Of a DNA stretch of 64,000 nucleotides, positions 49,884-56,485 are shown one piece after another. This stretch comes from a virus: positions 1 to 64,000 of IMG/VR virus record IMGVR_UViG_3300037237_000386; one strand, given 5' to 3'. The notes under the pieces were generated by a model. The model worked only from the letters and a program-made list of their open reading frames with translations. It had not been told where the DNA came from and ran no database searches. Numbering within the stretch: position 1 is the first letter of the stretch; every line of letters begins with the position of its first letter. The translations under genes and the position numbers were made by a program.

Positions 49884-50096
49884 ATGTACCGAATCGAGAG
49901 GCAGCACGAGGGACCGACGCGGGGGCACTGGCTCCCGGTCAAGGGGGCAACGTACGGGACGCGCGAGGAGGCCGCCACGGCGCTCAGGGAGACCATGGCG
50001 AACGAGCTGCGGCGGGCGAAGGCAGAGGGCCGGAGCAAGACGGAGCGGTTCAGGATTGCGCTGGCGGTCACGGCGGCGTGCATGGTGCTCCAGTGA
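49884..50096 (+). CDS. Small hypothetical protein
   Basis: 70 residues, AGGAGAGG upstream. Helical with basic patches; the N-terminus (YRIERQHEGPTRGHW) is polar. First gene after repeat A. Function unknown. Confidence 0.6.
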   Translation: MYRIERQHEGPTRGHWLPVKGATYGTREEAATALRETMANELRRAKAEGRSKTERFRIALAVTAACMVLQ

Positions 50097-50602
50097 GCAG
50101 GGGGTCGACGCCCATCTCGGGCTCTCCCGAAGAAGTGGCCGAGCTGCGCGTGGTGGCCAAGGCGCCACCTCAGATGCTGGAGCAGAAGGCCGAGCTGGAG
50201 GCCGCGTATGCCCGCATCAAGGAGCTGATGGCTGAGGCCGAGAAGGAAGAGGTGCGCTGGCAGGAGCGCATCGCGGCGGTAATCACGTCCGCCGGCCTGA
50301 CGCCAATCGATGCGAGCGGAAACGAGTCGGGCGACCCGCTCGATTGGACCGCGGATCAAGTAGCGGCAGCACTAGGGGAGTTGAATGCAGCAGCCGACGA
50401 ATCGCGCGCCCACGACGGGGCGCTTTCCGCGTTCTCCCCCGAACAGCGCGCCGAACTGGAGAAGCCGATTGCTCCCGCCCCCGCACTGGATCGGTGGGAC
50501 GGTACGTTCCTGAACTGCTGTGGCCTTCGGCAGCTCGCGGCGACATGGTGTCGACTCTGCCGCCTCGACAGGGACGGAAAGCCACACGGGAGGGGGGCGT
50601 AA
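50093..50602 (+). CDS. Hypothetical coiled-coil protein with C-terminal Cys pair
   Basis: 169 residues, GTG start by GTGA overlap. Coiled coil at residues 15-65, acidic middle, and CCGLRQLAATWCRLC near the end. Function unknown. Confidence 0.6.
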   Translation: MSRGSTPISGSPEEVAELRVVAKAPPQMLEQKAELEAAYARIKELMAEAEKEEVRWQERIAAVITSAGLTPIDASGNESGDPLDWTADQVAAALGELNAAADESRAHDGALSAFSPEQRAELEKPIAPAPALDRWDGTFLNCCGLRQLAATWCRLCRLDRDGKPHGRGA

Positions 50603-50958
50603 TGGGGCAGTACAGGGAGCGACACGGACGAGATGGTGAGAAGATTCAGCTCGTCCTCACGTCGGATGAGCAGAAGCGCATCTGGGCGAATGCGGAGCGA
50701 ACGGCTGAGCGCGTGCGGCAGTGGCCTGAGTGGAAACGCGGCGGGCATCAAGGGCGATTTGTGCTCGCCCTCACGTGCTGCGGCCGAGACGACGGCGAAG
50801 CCTCATTCGATACGTGGGATGATGCGGACGAGTTCCGTGAGCACTACCTGTCCGGTCCCGGCGTCGGTCTCCCGACAGAGACACGCTTCGGCCGTGGAGG
50901 TCATTCGAGGAGCGCGATCATCGTCGTTTGCGCTGTACGTACTGAACGCCCGTCTTAG
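50602..50958 (+). CDS. Hypothetical protein
   Basis: 118 residues, GGAGGGG upstream and start sharing a base with the previous TAA stop. Helical first half (TSDEQKRIWANAERTAERVR), then beta-like. The 3' end contains the first copy of the TTGCGCTGTACGTAC repeat. Function unknown. Confidence 0.6.
   Translation: MGQYRERHGRDGEKIQLVLTSDEQKRIWANAERTAERVRQWPEWKRGGHQGRFVLALTCCGRDDGEASFDTWDDADEFREHYLSGPGVGLPTETRFGRGGHSRSAIIVVCAVRTERPS
50928..50942 (+). repeat. Operator-like direct repeat, copy 1
   Basis: TTGCGCTGTACGTAC, repeated exactly at 50975-50989. Contains the self-complementary GTACGTAC. A possible binding site for the nearby RHH repressor. Confidence 0.7.
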
Positions 50959-50974
50959 AATCGACACCAGGCCC

Positions 50975-51003
50975 TTGCGCTGTACGTACGGAGCACGTAT
51001 AGT
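50975..51003 (+). promoter_or_regulatory. Promoter for structured RNA, with operator-like repeat
   Basis: TTGCGC, 17-base spacer, TATAGT, the best -10 in the window. The -35 and spacer include the second copy of TTGCGCTGTACGTAC. Transcription would begin near 51010. Confidence 0.65.
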
Positions 51004-51009
51004 CTAGTC

Positions 51010-51306
51010 ATCAGACAGCGACGACGCCCGCTGCGGGGATGGGCTCCCGGTAAGAAGGGCTGAGAAGAAGGTGCGTACCTACAAGGAACGCGCGGGACTG
51101 CGGTGGCTAAGAGCCGAGCGAGCGCGGGAAGGTGAAAGTAGGGCTTGCACCGAAAGCCCCCTAATGGCCGCGAGGCAGGACGAAGGGGTGAGTAGGCGGC
51201 CGTCCGAAATGCCCTAACCTGTACGTCTCCGTAACCGCTCGGCGCTTCAAGCCGCCTCGACGTTCGGCTCAGGAGAGATGACGCACGCACCTTCTTCTCA
51301 GCCCTT
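51010..51306 (+). ncRNA. Candidate structured RNA / long leader closed by a 22-bp helix
   Basis: About 300 bases without an ORF, directly after a good promoter. Bases 51055-51076 and 51285-51306 are perfectly complementary over 22 bp. Inside are hairpins at 51016-51033, 51105-51115 and 51141-51159, an 8-bp pairing of 51113-51120 with 51236-51243, and a possible pseudoknot: 51166-51171 with 51196-51201 and 51078-independent 51178-51181 with 51202-51205. The closing helix ends 14 bases before ATG 51320. It may be a regulatory leader or an independent ncRNA; no known class recognised. Confidence 0.6.
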
Positions 51307-51319
51307 GAGAGGACGAGAG

Positions 51320-51598
51320 ATGGACTTCACGGCAATCGACCTGTTCGACGGAGAGTTTTCGTTCCTGCCGTTCGAGGCGGGCGTTCGCTACGGCGAGGTC
51401 CCGCTCTACCCGACCAGCGAGGACTTCCACAACTTCGTCAGCACGAAGTGTCACGAGCAGCGTCCTGCGGCACACTGGCACCTGGAGGCCGTCCGCTGGC
51501 GCCGTCAACACCCTGGCAAGCCGCTGAACGATGGCCTCAAGGAAATCGCCATCGCGACCGCAGCGGCCATCCACAAGACGCTCGACGAGGACCGATGA
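51320..51598 (+). CDS. Hypothetical protein downstream of structured RNA
   Basis: 92 residues from ATG 51320, with GAGAGGACGAGAG directly upstream. ATG 51278 is an in-frame alternative that would place the 3' arm of the RNA helix in the coding region. Aromatic and acidic N-terminus (FTAIDLFDGEFSFLPF). No family recognised; possibly controlled by the upstream RNA. Confidence 0.6.
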   Translation: MDFTAIDLFDGEFSFLPFEAGVRYGEVPLYPTSEDFHNFVSTKCHEQRPAAHWHLEAVRWRRQHPGKPLNDGLKEIAIATAAAIHKTLDEDR

Positions 51599-51768
51599 CG
51601 CGCTCCGGCACCCCGACGACGCCCAACGGCCGGCGCAAGCGTCCGATGGTGACGCTGACGCTCTCGCCGGAGGCACTTGCCCGGCTGGACGACCTCGCAG
51701 CCGAGCGCGGGCAGACGCGCAGCGGTGCCGTCGAGGCCCTCATCCGCAACGCGCGCGTGCGGACGTGA
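51595..51768 (+). CDS. Ribbon-helix-helix (Arc/CopG-type) regulator
   Basis: 57 residues, ATGA overlap, too short for many filters. MVTLTLSPEALARLDDLAAERGQTRSGAVEALIRNA is a clear RHH DNA-binding fold. Such dimers bind short repeated operators, so the TTGCGCTGTACGTAC repeats two genes upstream are candidate targets (inference). Ends VRT and stop, as the methyltransferase does, just before repeat B. Confidence 0.85.
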   Translation: MTRSGTPTTPNGRRKRPMVTLTLSPEALARLDDLAAERGQTRSGAVEALIRNARVRT

Positions 51769-51787
51769 CACTCGCGCTTTTGCGCGC
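51766..51787 (+). repeat. Cassette-boundary repeat, copy B
   Basis: Identical 22 bases to copy A (49830-49851), starting at the RHH gene stop codon, about 15 bases before the next ribosome site. Confidence 0.85.
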
Positions 51788-51809
51788 AAACCGAGAGGAG
51801 ACGACCGAG

Positions 51810-52046
51810 ATGAGTGAAGGTGGAATCCGAAGTGCCGTCACCGTGCACCTGTCATTCTGGGACCGCGTCCGTGTGCTCTTCGGGGCGCGCATGGTCGTGT
51901 ACCTGGACACGAATGTGGAGAAGGACCCGGGTCGCCTCGTGAGCGAAGAGTCGCACGTGTGCATCGGTGAGCCGAAGGGTGGGCAGTTGATAGCGGAGTG
52001 CCGCGCTAGCCTGCGCGCGAAGAGGAACGGAACGAGGAGGACGTGA
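51810..52046 (+). CDS. Hypothetical protein
   Basis: 78 residues, GAGAGGAG upstream. Beta-rich small domain (AVTVHLSFWDRVRVLFGARMVVYLD). Function unknown; first gene after repeat B. Confidence 0.6.
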   Translation: MSEGGIRSAVTVHLSFWDRVRVLFGARMVVYLDTNVEKDPGRLVSEESHVCIGEPKGGQLIAECRASLRAKRNGTRRT

Positions 52047-52270
52047 TGGATCAAGCCGAGCTGGATGAGCAGGAACGATTCGACCGCCGTAAGGCGCGCG
52101 AGAAGGTGGAGACACGTCGCCAGGAGTTGAGGTCGGCCGTCGTGCGGCGGGCACGTGACCTGCGCGACAAGTCATCGGGCGACCCGGATCTGGCGCCGGA
52201 GTGGGAGGCGCTGGACGACGCCCTCCACGCACTCGACGACTTCGCCGCGAGTCAGGAGCCGATGCCGTGA
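52046..52270 (+). CDS. Small helical protein
   Basis: 74 residues, coupled start (GTGATG). Charged and helical (QAELDEQERFDRRKAREKVE). Function unknown. Confidence 0.6.
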   Translation: MDQAELDEQERFDRRKAREKVETRRQELRSAVVRRARDLRDKSSGDPDLAPEWEALDDALHALDDFAASQEPMP

Positions 52271-52271
52271 A

Positions 52272-52409
52272 GCGTTCGGGACGTGTGGCGTCTGTCGGCT
52301 CACGGTGAGGGCGTGCGAGCGCGACGGCGCCGAGGGGCGCGATCTGGTGTGCGGCGGGTACGCGCTGCGCAGGGGTGCGCGGTTGGACGATCTGAAACGC
52401 GCCGAGTGA
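52272..52409 (+). pseudogene. Zinc-ribbon ORF with missing or shifted start
   Basis: The frame encodes CGVCRLTVRACERDG...VCGGYAL, a zinc-ribbon-like protein ending at 52409, but no start codon lies in frame after the previous gene. GTG 52267, overlapping the previous stop, is in another frame and stops after 13 codons. A one-base change near 52270-52280 would restore a normal coupled gene. Could be an error, a decayed gene or programmed shift. Confidence 0.4.
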
Positions 52410-52453
52410 TGCGCGCTGCACCCTACGGATGTGCACGACGAGCGCGGGTGCTG

Positions 52454-52459
52454 CATCAT
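52454..52459 (+). promoter_or_regulatory. -10-like CATCAT, 7 bases before a start codon
   Basis: Ends 7 bases before ATG 52467. The same hexamer stands 7 bases before ATG 57949. Confidence 0.4.
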
Positions 52460-52466
52460 GGGAGGC

Positions 52467-53018
52467 ATGCCATGCAAGCACGGACTGAACCCGCAAGCGT
52501 GCCTCCCCTGCTTCCACGAGAAGCGAAACGCGGCCCCCACGTCGAAGCCGGCGGAGCGTGCGCCGGTGCCCAAGAACAACGTCATCGACGCGGTGAAGCA
52601 GGCTCGCCTCGACGCGCAGCAGGCGGAGGGAGCCGTCAACATTCGTCTGAGGGCCGCTGGGCTACCCAATCTGCCGCCGGGCACGGACGTGCTCGAGCCG
52701 ACGGTGCACGTGGGTCCGACGCGTGTGGGCTACGAGAACGACGGCACGCCCATCGCGCAGCCCAAGCAGGAGGACCCGGAGCTCGGCAGGCCCAAGGTGA
52801 GGGGCAAGATGCCGGTGCCGGTGCTGCACGGGGGAGCGGTCGCGGGTCAGGCGCAGAAGACGCTGGAGCCATTTAGCTACGCGAGCGCGAAGCCTTGGCA
52901 CACGAAGACTGTCACTGTCGCGGGCGTGCAGCAGACCATCGCGGTGCCCCCGCGACACGGGAGCATCATCGACAGTCTGCCGAGGCACCCGAACCCGGAG
53001 CCAGCGCTCCGGCGCTGA
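52467..53018 (+). CDS. Hypothetical protein with N-terminal Cys motif
   Basis: 183 residues from ATG 52467, chosen by the -10 spacing; an upstream ATG at 52431 is in frame. CKHGLNPQACLPC at the N-terminus may bind metal, followed by Pro/Val-rich beta-type sequence. Ends immediately before palindrome copy 10. Function unknown. Confidence 0.6.
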   Translation: MPCKHGLNPQACLPCFHEKRNAAPTSKPAERAPVPKNNVIDAVKQARLDAQQAEGAVNIRLRAAGLPNLPPGTDVLEPTVHVGPTRVGYENDGTPIAQPKQEDPELGRPKVRGKMPVPVLHGGAVAGQAQKTLEPFSYASAKPWHTKTVTVAGVQQTIAVPPRHGSIIDSLPRHPNPEPALRR

Positions 53019-53019
53019 C

Positions 53020-53035
53020 GGAAACCCGGGTTTCC
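53020..53035 (+). repeat. Dispersed palindrome copy 10
   Basis: Perfect 16-bp core right after the TGAC stop context. A CATGAC element begins 15.5 bases from its centre. Confidence 0.9.
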
Positions 53036-53055
53036 CCCGCGGCATGACCCTTCGC

Positions 53056-53298
53056 ATGGAAGACGGGGACCGGAAGCGGCTGAAGCTCCTGATGACGGCG
53101 ATGAACGAGGCGCTGGAGCACAACAAGCTGCTCGACGCGCTGGCGGAGCTGGCACCGCTACTGACAGAGGACGACGAGCTGCAGGCGGCCGGGGCGTTCG
53201 TCGGTGCGGCGAGCGCGTTCGCGGCGGCGAGGAAGGCGCTGCTCGACGTGGTGGCGCAGCCGCACGTGACCAAGCTGCGGCAGAAGCTGCAGTCGTGA
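53056..53298 (+). CDS. Small helical protein
   Basis: 80 residues from ATG 53056, 7 bases after CATGAC; ATG 53044 is an in-frame alternative. Helical, acidic and Ala/Leu-rich. Function unknown. Confidence 0.55.
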   Translation: MEDGDRKRLKLLMTAMNEALEHNKLLDALAELAPLLTEDDELQAAGAFVGAASAFAAARKALLDVVAQPHVTKLRQKLQS

Positions 53299-53534
53299 GC
53301 AACATCGTACCGATCAGGAAGTGCAGGACCTGCGGGAAGCCAGCGACCCGGAGGACGCTTGCCCTGAACGATGTGCCGGTGGTCGACTTCAACTCGTGCG
53401 ATGAGTGCGTGGGGGAGACGGATGCCGAGCTCGCGCGAGCGAGGCCGGTGTTCGATGCGATGATCGGGGCGGGTGTACCGAGGGATGTGGCCAACGACGC
53501 GATGACGTTCTTGCTCGATCGGTGGAAGCCGTGA
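53295..53534 (+). CDS. Small zinc-ribbon-like protein
   Basis: 79 residues, GTG start by GTGA overlap. CRTCGKPATRR...CDEC forms a zinc-ribbon pair, with a helical C-terminus. Function unknown. Confidence 0.6.
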   Translation: MSNIVPIRKCRTCGKPATRRTLALNDVPVVDFNSCDECVGETDAELARARPVFDAMIGAGVPRDVANDAMTFLLDRWKP

Positions 53535-53893
53535 GGCGAGCCTGGAAGACGGGCGACTGGGCGGACCGCGGGGGCATGGCGAGCTACCTGCACATGGTAC
53601 GTGCGCCGGATGACCCGGAGAGGACACCGCCGAACGGCAAGGACAGGACGGCGCTCTGGCGCAGGCAGCTGAAGAAGGCGAGCGTCGAGGTGTGGATGGA
53701 GCGGCTGCTCATGCACCTGGCCGAGCACGGCGCGATGACGTTCAACAGGGCGTGCGTGGAGCTCGTCGACAAGACGGCGGACGTCGTGCACGGGACGGCA
53801 CTCGACGAAGCTCTTTGGACGCTGGTGAGCCGGGGACACGTGGAACACACGACCAAGACACCCATCAAGTTCAGGGCAAGGAGGACAGTCTGA
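53531..53893 (+). CDS. Hypothetical protein with winged-helix-like C-terminus
   Basis: 120 residues, GTG start by GTGA overlap. Residues 65-115 (MHLAEHGAMTFNRACVELVDKTADVV...ALWTLVSRGHVEHTTKTPIKF) look like a winged helix. Possibly a DNA-binding regulator. Confidence 0.55.
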   Translation: MRRAWKTGDWADRGGMASYLHMVRAPDDPERTPPNGKDRTALWRRQLKKASVEVWMERLLMHLAEHGAMTFNRACVELVDKTADVVHGTALDEALWTLVSRGHVEHTTKTPIKFRARRTV

Positions 53894-54057
53894 TGCCGAC
53901 CTTGGAACAGATGGAGCGGTGGACGCTGATGATGGAACGGTTTGCCGCGCACACGGGGGCGGAGATGCGCCAGGAGACGCTGCGCATGCAGAGGGAGTCG
54001 GTGCGGGAGCGAGAGGTCAAGGAAACCCGGGTTTCCCTGGAGACCACGGACGGCTAG
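53893..54057 (+). CDS. Small helical protein with palindrome-encoded tail
   Basis: 54 residues, TGATG coupling. A Met/Glu/Arg-rich helix, then ETRVSLETTDG encoded across palindrome copy 11. The stop codon is part of the next gene's -10 element. Confidence 0.55.
   Translation: MPTLEQMERWTLMMERFAAHTGAEMRQETLRMQRESVREREVKETRVSLETTDG
54021..54036 (+). repeat. Dispersed palindrome copy 11
   Basis: Perfect 16-bp core. Its centre is 26.5 bases from TAGTCT, the -10-like element of the next gene. Confidence 0.92.
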
Positions 54058-54060
54058 TCT
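54055..54060 (+). promoter_or_regulatory. -10-like TAGTCT, 7 bases before a GTG start
   Basis: Ends 7 bases before GTG 54068; the palindrome lies over the -35 region. This fixes a GTG start that ORF finders miss. Confidence 0.6.
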
Positions 54061-54067
54061 CCACCCC

Positions 54068-54715
54068 GTGGGCGAGTTCAACGAGGACGACCACCCGCGA
54101 GGGGATGGTGGCAAGTTTGCGACTGGGGGAGGAGCCGTCCACGCCAGCAAGGCGCGCCACGAGGCCAGGCAGGCGAGCAAGGGAGCCGCCAAGGCCTCCC
54201 ACGGCGCCACCACGAAGGCCGAGCACGAGGGGGCGGCCCAGGCCCACGGGGCAGCCGCCAAAGCGCATCAGGAGGCATCCTCGGCGCACGGCAAGGCAGC
54301 CGAGCACGCGCCCCCGGGCGAGCGCGGCGACCATCAGGCAGCCGCCAACGCCCACGCAGCCCAGGCCAAGGAGCACGAGGGCAAGGCGGAGCACCACGCG
54401 GGCGAGGCCAAGGCAGCACCCGAGCACAAGGGAGCAGCCGCCTGGGTGGCCGGGCGCATCAAGGGCCTGGGCGAGAAGCTGGAGAAGGCGAAGGAGGGGC
54501 TCGAGGAGCGTGGGGAGAAGGCCCAGGAGCTGGAGGAGCAGGCTCTCGAGGGCGACCCCCTCAAGGTCGTGGAGGAGGCGGGTGGCGCGGTCGCTCAGCG
54601 GATGGTGCCCGGCGCGGGCCTGGTCCGGGGAGCCGGCATGGCGGCGGGCGTCGCGGGGCGGGTCACGGGCAAGCACGAGAAGGGCGAGAAGCAGCACGAG
54701 GGCCACGAGGAATGA
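54068..54715 (+). CDS. Ala/His/Lys-rich phage protein
   Basis: 215 residues from GTG 54068, chosen because of the -10 spacing. The first residues (FNEDDHPRGDGGKFATGG) resemble a short motif common at the start of phage proteins tied to head or portal genes. Residues 25-130 are low-complexity A-H-x-x-A repeats, followed by coiled coil and a hydrophobic Gly/Ala-rich stretch. A scaffold or internal virion protein is possible. Confidence 0.6.
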   Translation: MGEFNEDDHPRGDGGKFATGGGAVHASKARHEARQASKGAAKASHGATTKAEHEGAAQAHGAAAKAHQEASSAHGKAAEHAPPGERGDHQAAANAHAAQAKEHEGKAEHHAGEAKAAPEHKGAAAWVAGRIKGLGEKLEKAKEGLEERGEKAQELEEQALEGDPLKVVEEAGGAVAQRMVPGAGLVRGAGMAAGVAGRVTGKHEKGEKQHEGHEE

Positions 54716-55152
54716 GCGCGCTCGTCTTCGCCCGGAGCCGGGGCAGTCGGCAGAAGGCAGAGCAGGCGCTCGCCAGGATGCCGCAGAGCACGACGGGACA
54801 CGGGACGGCTGTGCCCTTCCCCTACGTGGACCGGGAGGCGTTCAAGAAGGCGCACGACAACGCGACCATCAACGCGGCCATCGAGAAGGCGCACGTGACC
54901 ACGGTGCCGCTGGAGGGCTTGCACGCCATCCAGCACTCGGTGAAGCCGAAGAGGGTGCTGCAGTACCTCGACGAGCCGCACCTGCGGCCGCCCGCGGACC
55001 TGCACCCGGCGGCCAAGACGCCCGTCGACTTCCCGGTGGTCATGGACTGGAAGGGGCGGCGGCTCATCTGGGACGGTCATCATCGGCTGACGGCGGCGAA
55101 GCTCAGCGGGGCGAAGGAGGCGAACGTGCGCCTGGTCCGCTTCGATGACTGA
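54712..55152 (+). CDS. ParB/Srx-like domain protein C
   Basis: 146 residues, ATGA overlap. The C-terminal half has VVMDWKGRRLIWDGHHRLTAAKLSG, the ParB/sulfiredoxin-type DGHHR motif. Distinct from the two ParB-like proteins at 28.6 and 30.2 kb, lacking their shared blocks. Similar proteins sit near head genes of other phages. Role unknown. Confidence 0.7.
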   Translation: MSALVFARSRGSRQKAEQALARMPQSTTGHGTAVPFPYVDREAFKKAHDNATINAAIEKAHVTTVPLEGLHAIQHSVKPKRVLQYLDEPHLRPPADLHPAAKTPVDFPVVMDWKGRRLIWDGHHRLTAAKLSGAKEANVRLVRFDD

Positions 55153-55441
55153 ACGCGACATGATGGGGGACGTGAAGGCAGACGACACGATCCCGCCGGA
55201 CACGCTGACGAGCACAATCCCGAGCCCGCCGGAGTTCGTTGTGGGTGTGGACCTCGGGTACGGCGACGACTGCATGACGGCGACGATCCTACGCCGGGAG
55301 GGCGAGCGGTACGTGGTGGAGGGCGTCGAGTTGGAACCCCCGCAGACGACCTTGGAGCGATTCGCGCTGAGGGAAACCCGGGTTTCCCTCGAGGGCTTCG
55401 AGGACATCGACCTGGCGGCGGAGCACCTCGACGACGAGTGA
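55145..55441 (+). CDS. Hypothetical protein with palindrome-encoded segment
   Basis: 98 residues from ATG 55145, overlapping the previous stop by 8 bases. VVGVDLGYGDDCMTATI looks like the first strand of an RNase H-like fold, but the protein is too short to be a full domain. RETRVSLEGF is encoded by palindrome copy 12, followed by an acidic tail. Confidence 0.55.
   Translation: MTERDMMGDVKADDTIPPDTLTSTIPSPPEFVVGVDLGYGDDCMTATILRREGERYVVEGVELEPPQTTLERFALRETRVSLEGFEDIDLAAEHLDDE
55371..55388 (+). repeat. Dispersed palindrome copy 12
   Basis: Perfect 18-bp form inside the 3' part of a gene. Its centre is 62.5 bases from the next -10-like element. Confidence 0.92.
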
Positions 55442-55447
55442 TACGCT
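55442..55447 (+). promoter_or_regulatory. -10-like TACGCT, 7 bases before a start codon
   Basis: Ends 7 bases before ATG 55455. Confidence 0.5.
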
Positions 55448-55454
55448 CTGCTCC

Positions 55455-55946
55455 ATGCCGCACTGGTGGGAACACGAGAAGTACGACGAGCACTTCGGCC
55501 GGGAGCGCAGCTGCCTCGTGAGGCGCAAGGCGACGCGCGGCGACACGGTGCAGTTTCAGGTGCAGGTGTTCCAGCCAGCGCCGCCCGTCGGATTCCAGCC
55601 GCAGAGCACGCAGCCGGCGAAGGTGCCGCAGAACATCGCGGGTTGGTACGCGTGGGCGACGCTGAAGTACCAGTGGCCGGACGTGGACGCCCAGGCCATC
55701 GCGCAGGTGACCAGCCTGCCGAGGGGCACGCCGCCCGGCGGCAGCATCGTGTTCACGGAGGCGGGCAGCGGGATCATGCTCGTGACCTTCCCGCCGTTCG
55801 CGACGCAGAGCTTCCCGGACGGGGAGTTCGACGTCGTGTACGACGTGCAGACGCAGGACACCTCGAGTCCGGTCGTGACGACGACGCAGGAGCGAGGCGT
55901 CTTCACCTTCAGCCCGGACGCGACCCGGAGCATCACGCAGCCCTGA
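55455..55946 (+). CDS. Beta-rich protein, possible virion component
   Basis: 163 residues, leaderless. After a polar N-terminus the sequence is a beta-sandwich-like run (VQFQVQVFQPAPPVGF, WYAWATLKYQWP, EFDVVYDVQTQD). No family recognised; looks like a small structural protein. Confidence 0.6.
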   Translation: MPHWWEHEKYDEHFGRERSCLVRRKATRGDTVQFQVQVFQPAPPVGFQPQSTQPAKVPQNIAGWYAWATLKYQWPDVDAQAIAQVTSLPRGTPPGGSIVFTEAGSGIMLVTFPPFATQSFPDGEFDVVYDVQTQDTSSPVVTTTQERGVFTFSPDATRSITQP

Positions 55947-55955
55947 GCCTCGTGG

Positions 55956-55961
55956 TACCTT
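55956..55961 (+). promoter_or_regulatory. -10-like TACCTT, 7 bases before a start codon
   Basis: Ends 7 bases before ATG 55969; no palindrome here. Confidence 0.45.
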
Positions 55962-55968
55962 CCGGGGC

Positions 55969-56472
55969 ATGAGTCGCAAGACGCTCGCGCTCCTCTCGTT
56001 CCTCACCCTCGCGTGCCTGGCGGCGTGCGCGGGTCACGCCCCGGCTCAGGTGGAGCCGAACACGCCCAAGCACCATGTGCTCGGGGCCTCGACAGCGACG
56101 CCCATCGGCCCGAGTCCGGTGCTGGGAGCGGCCAGGCAGTACGACAGCCAGGGCTACATCAACAGCGACGTCGTCAAGGCGAGCTCGGGGTCCTTCCTCG
56201 GGGCGATGGGATCGAACAAGGGTGCGTCGCAGCTCTACTTCATGTGGTTCAACGCCACGAGCTTGCCGGCGAACGGGGCGACGCCGTCGATGATGCCGAT
56301 CCCGATTCCGGCGGGAGGGACGTTCTCGCTGGTGAACACCATCGCCACGGCGAACGCGGTGGCCTTCGGCCCGGTCATGTCGACGGGTCTCGTGTGGGCG
56401 GCGTCCACGACGGCGACGACGCTGACGGTGGACTCGACGAATAGCGTGTGGGTGACGGTCCAGTACTACTGA
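55969..56472 (+). CDS. Lipoprotein
   Basis: 167 residues, leaderless. Hydrophobic signal with lipobox LAAC (Cys20), then a Gly/Ser/Thr-rich beta domain. It should be lipidated and placed in the host envelope. First of four lipoproteins in a row; superinfection exclusion or receptor masking, as with T5 Llp, is one idea but unproven. Confidence 0.75.
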   Translation: MSRKTLALLSFLTLACLAACAGHAPAQVEPNTPKHHVLGASTATPIGPSPVLGAARQYDSQGYINSDVVKASSGSFLGAMGSNKGASQLYFMWFNATSLPANGATPSMMPIPIPAGGTFSLVNTIATANAVAFGPVMSTGLVWAASTTATTLTVDSTNSVWVTVQYY

Positions 56473-56485
56473 GGGAGCGACGACG

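Noticed and set aside
51010-51306. RNase P RNA, tmRNA, group I or group II intron, HDV-type ribozyme
   Set aside because: None of the conserved core sequences of these classes could be found; the pseudoknot lacks the extra HDV helices, and there is no reverse transcriptase nearby.
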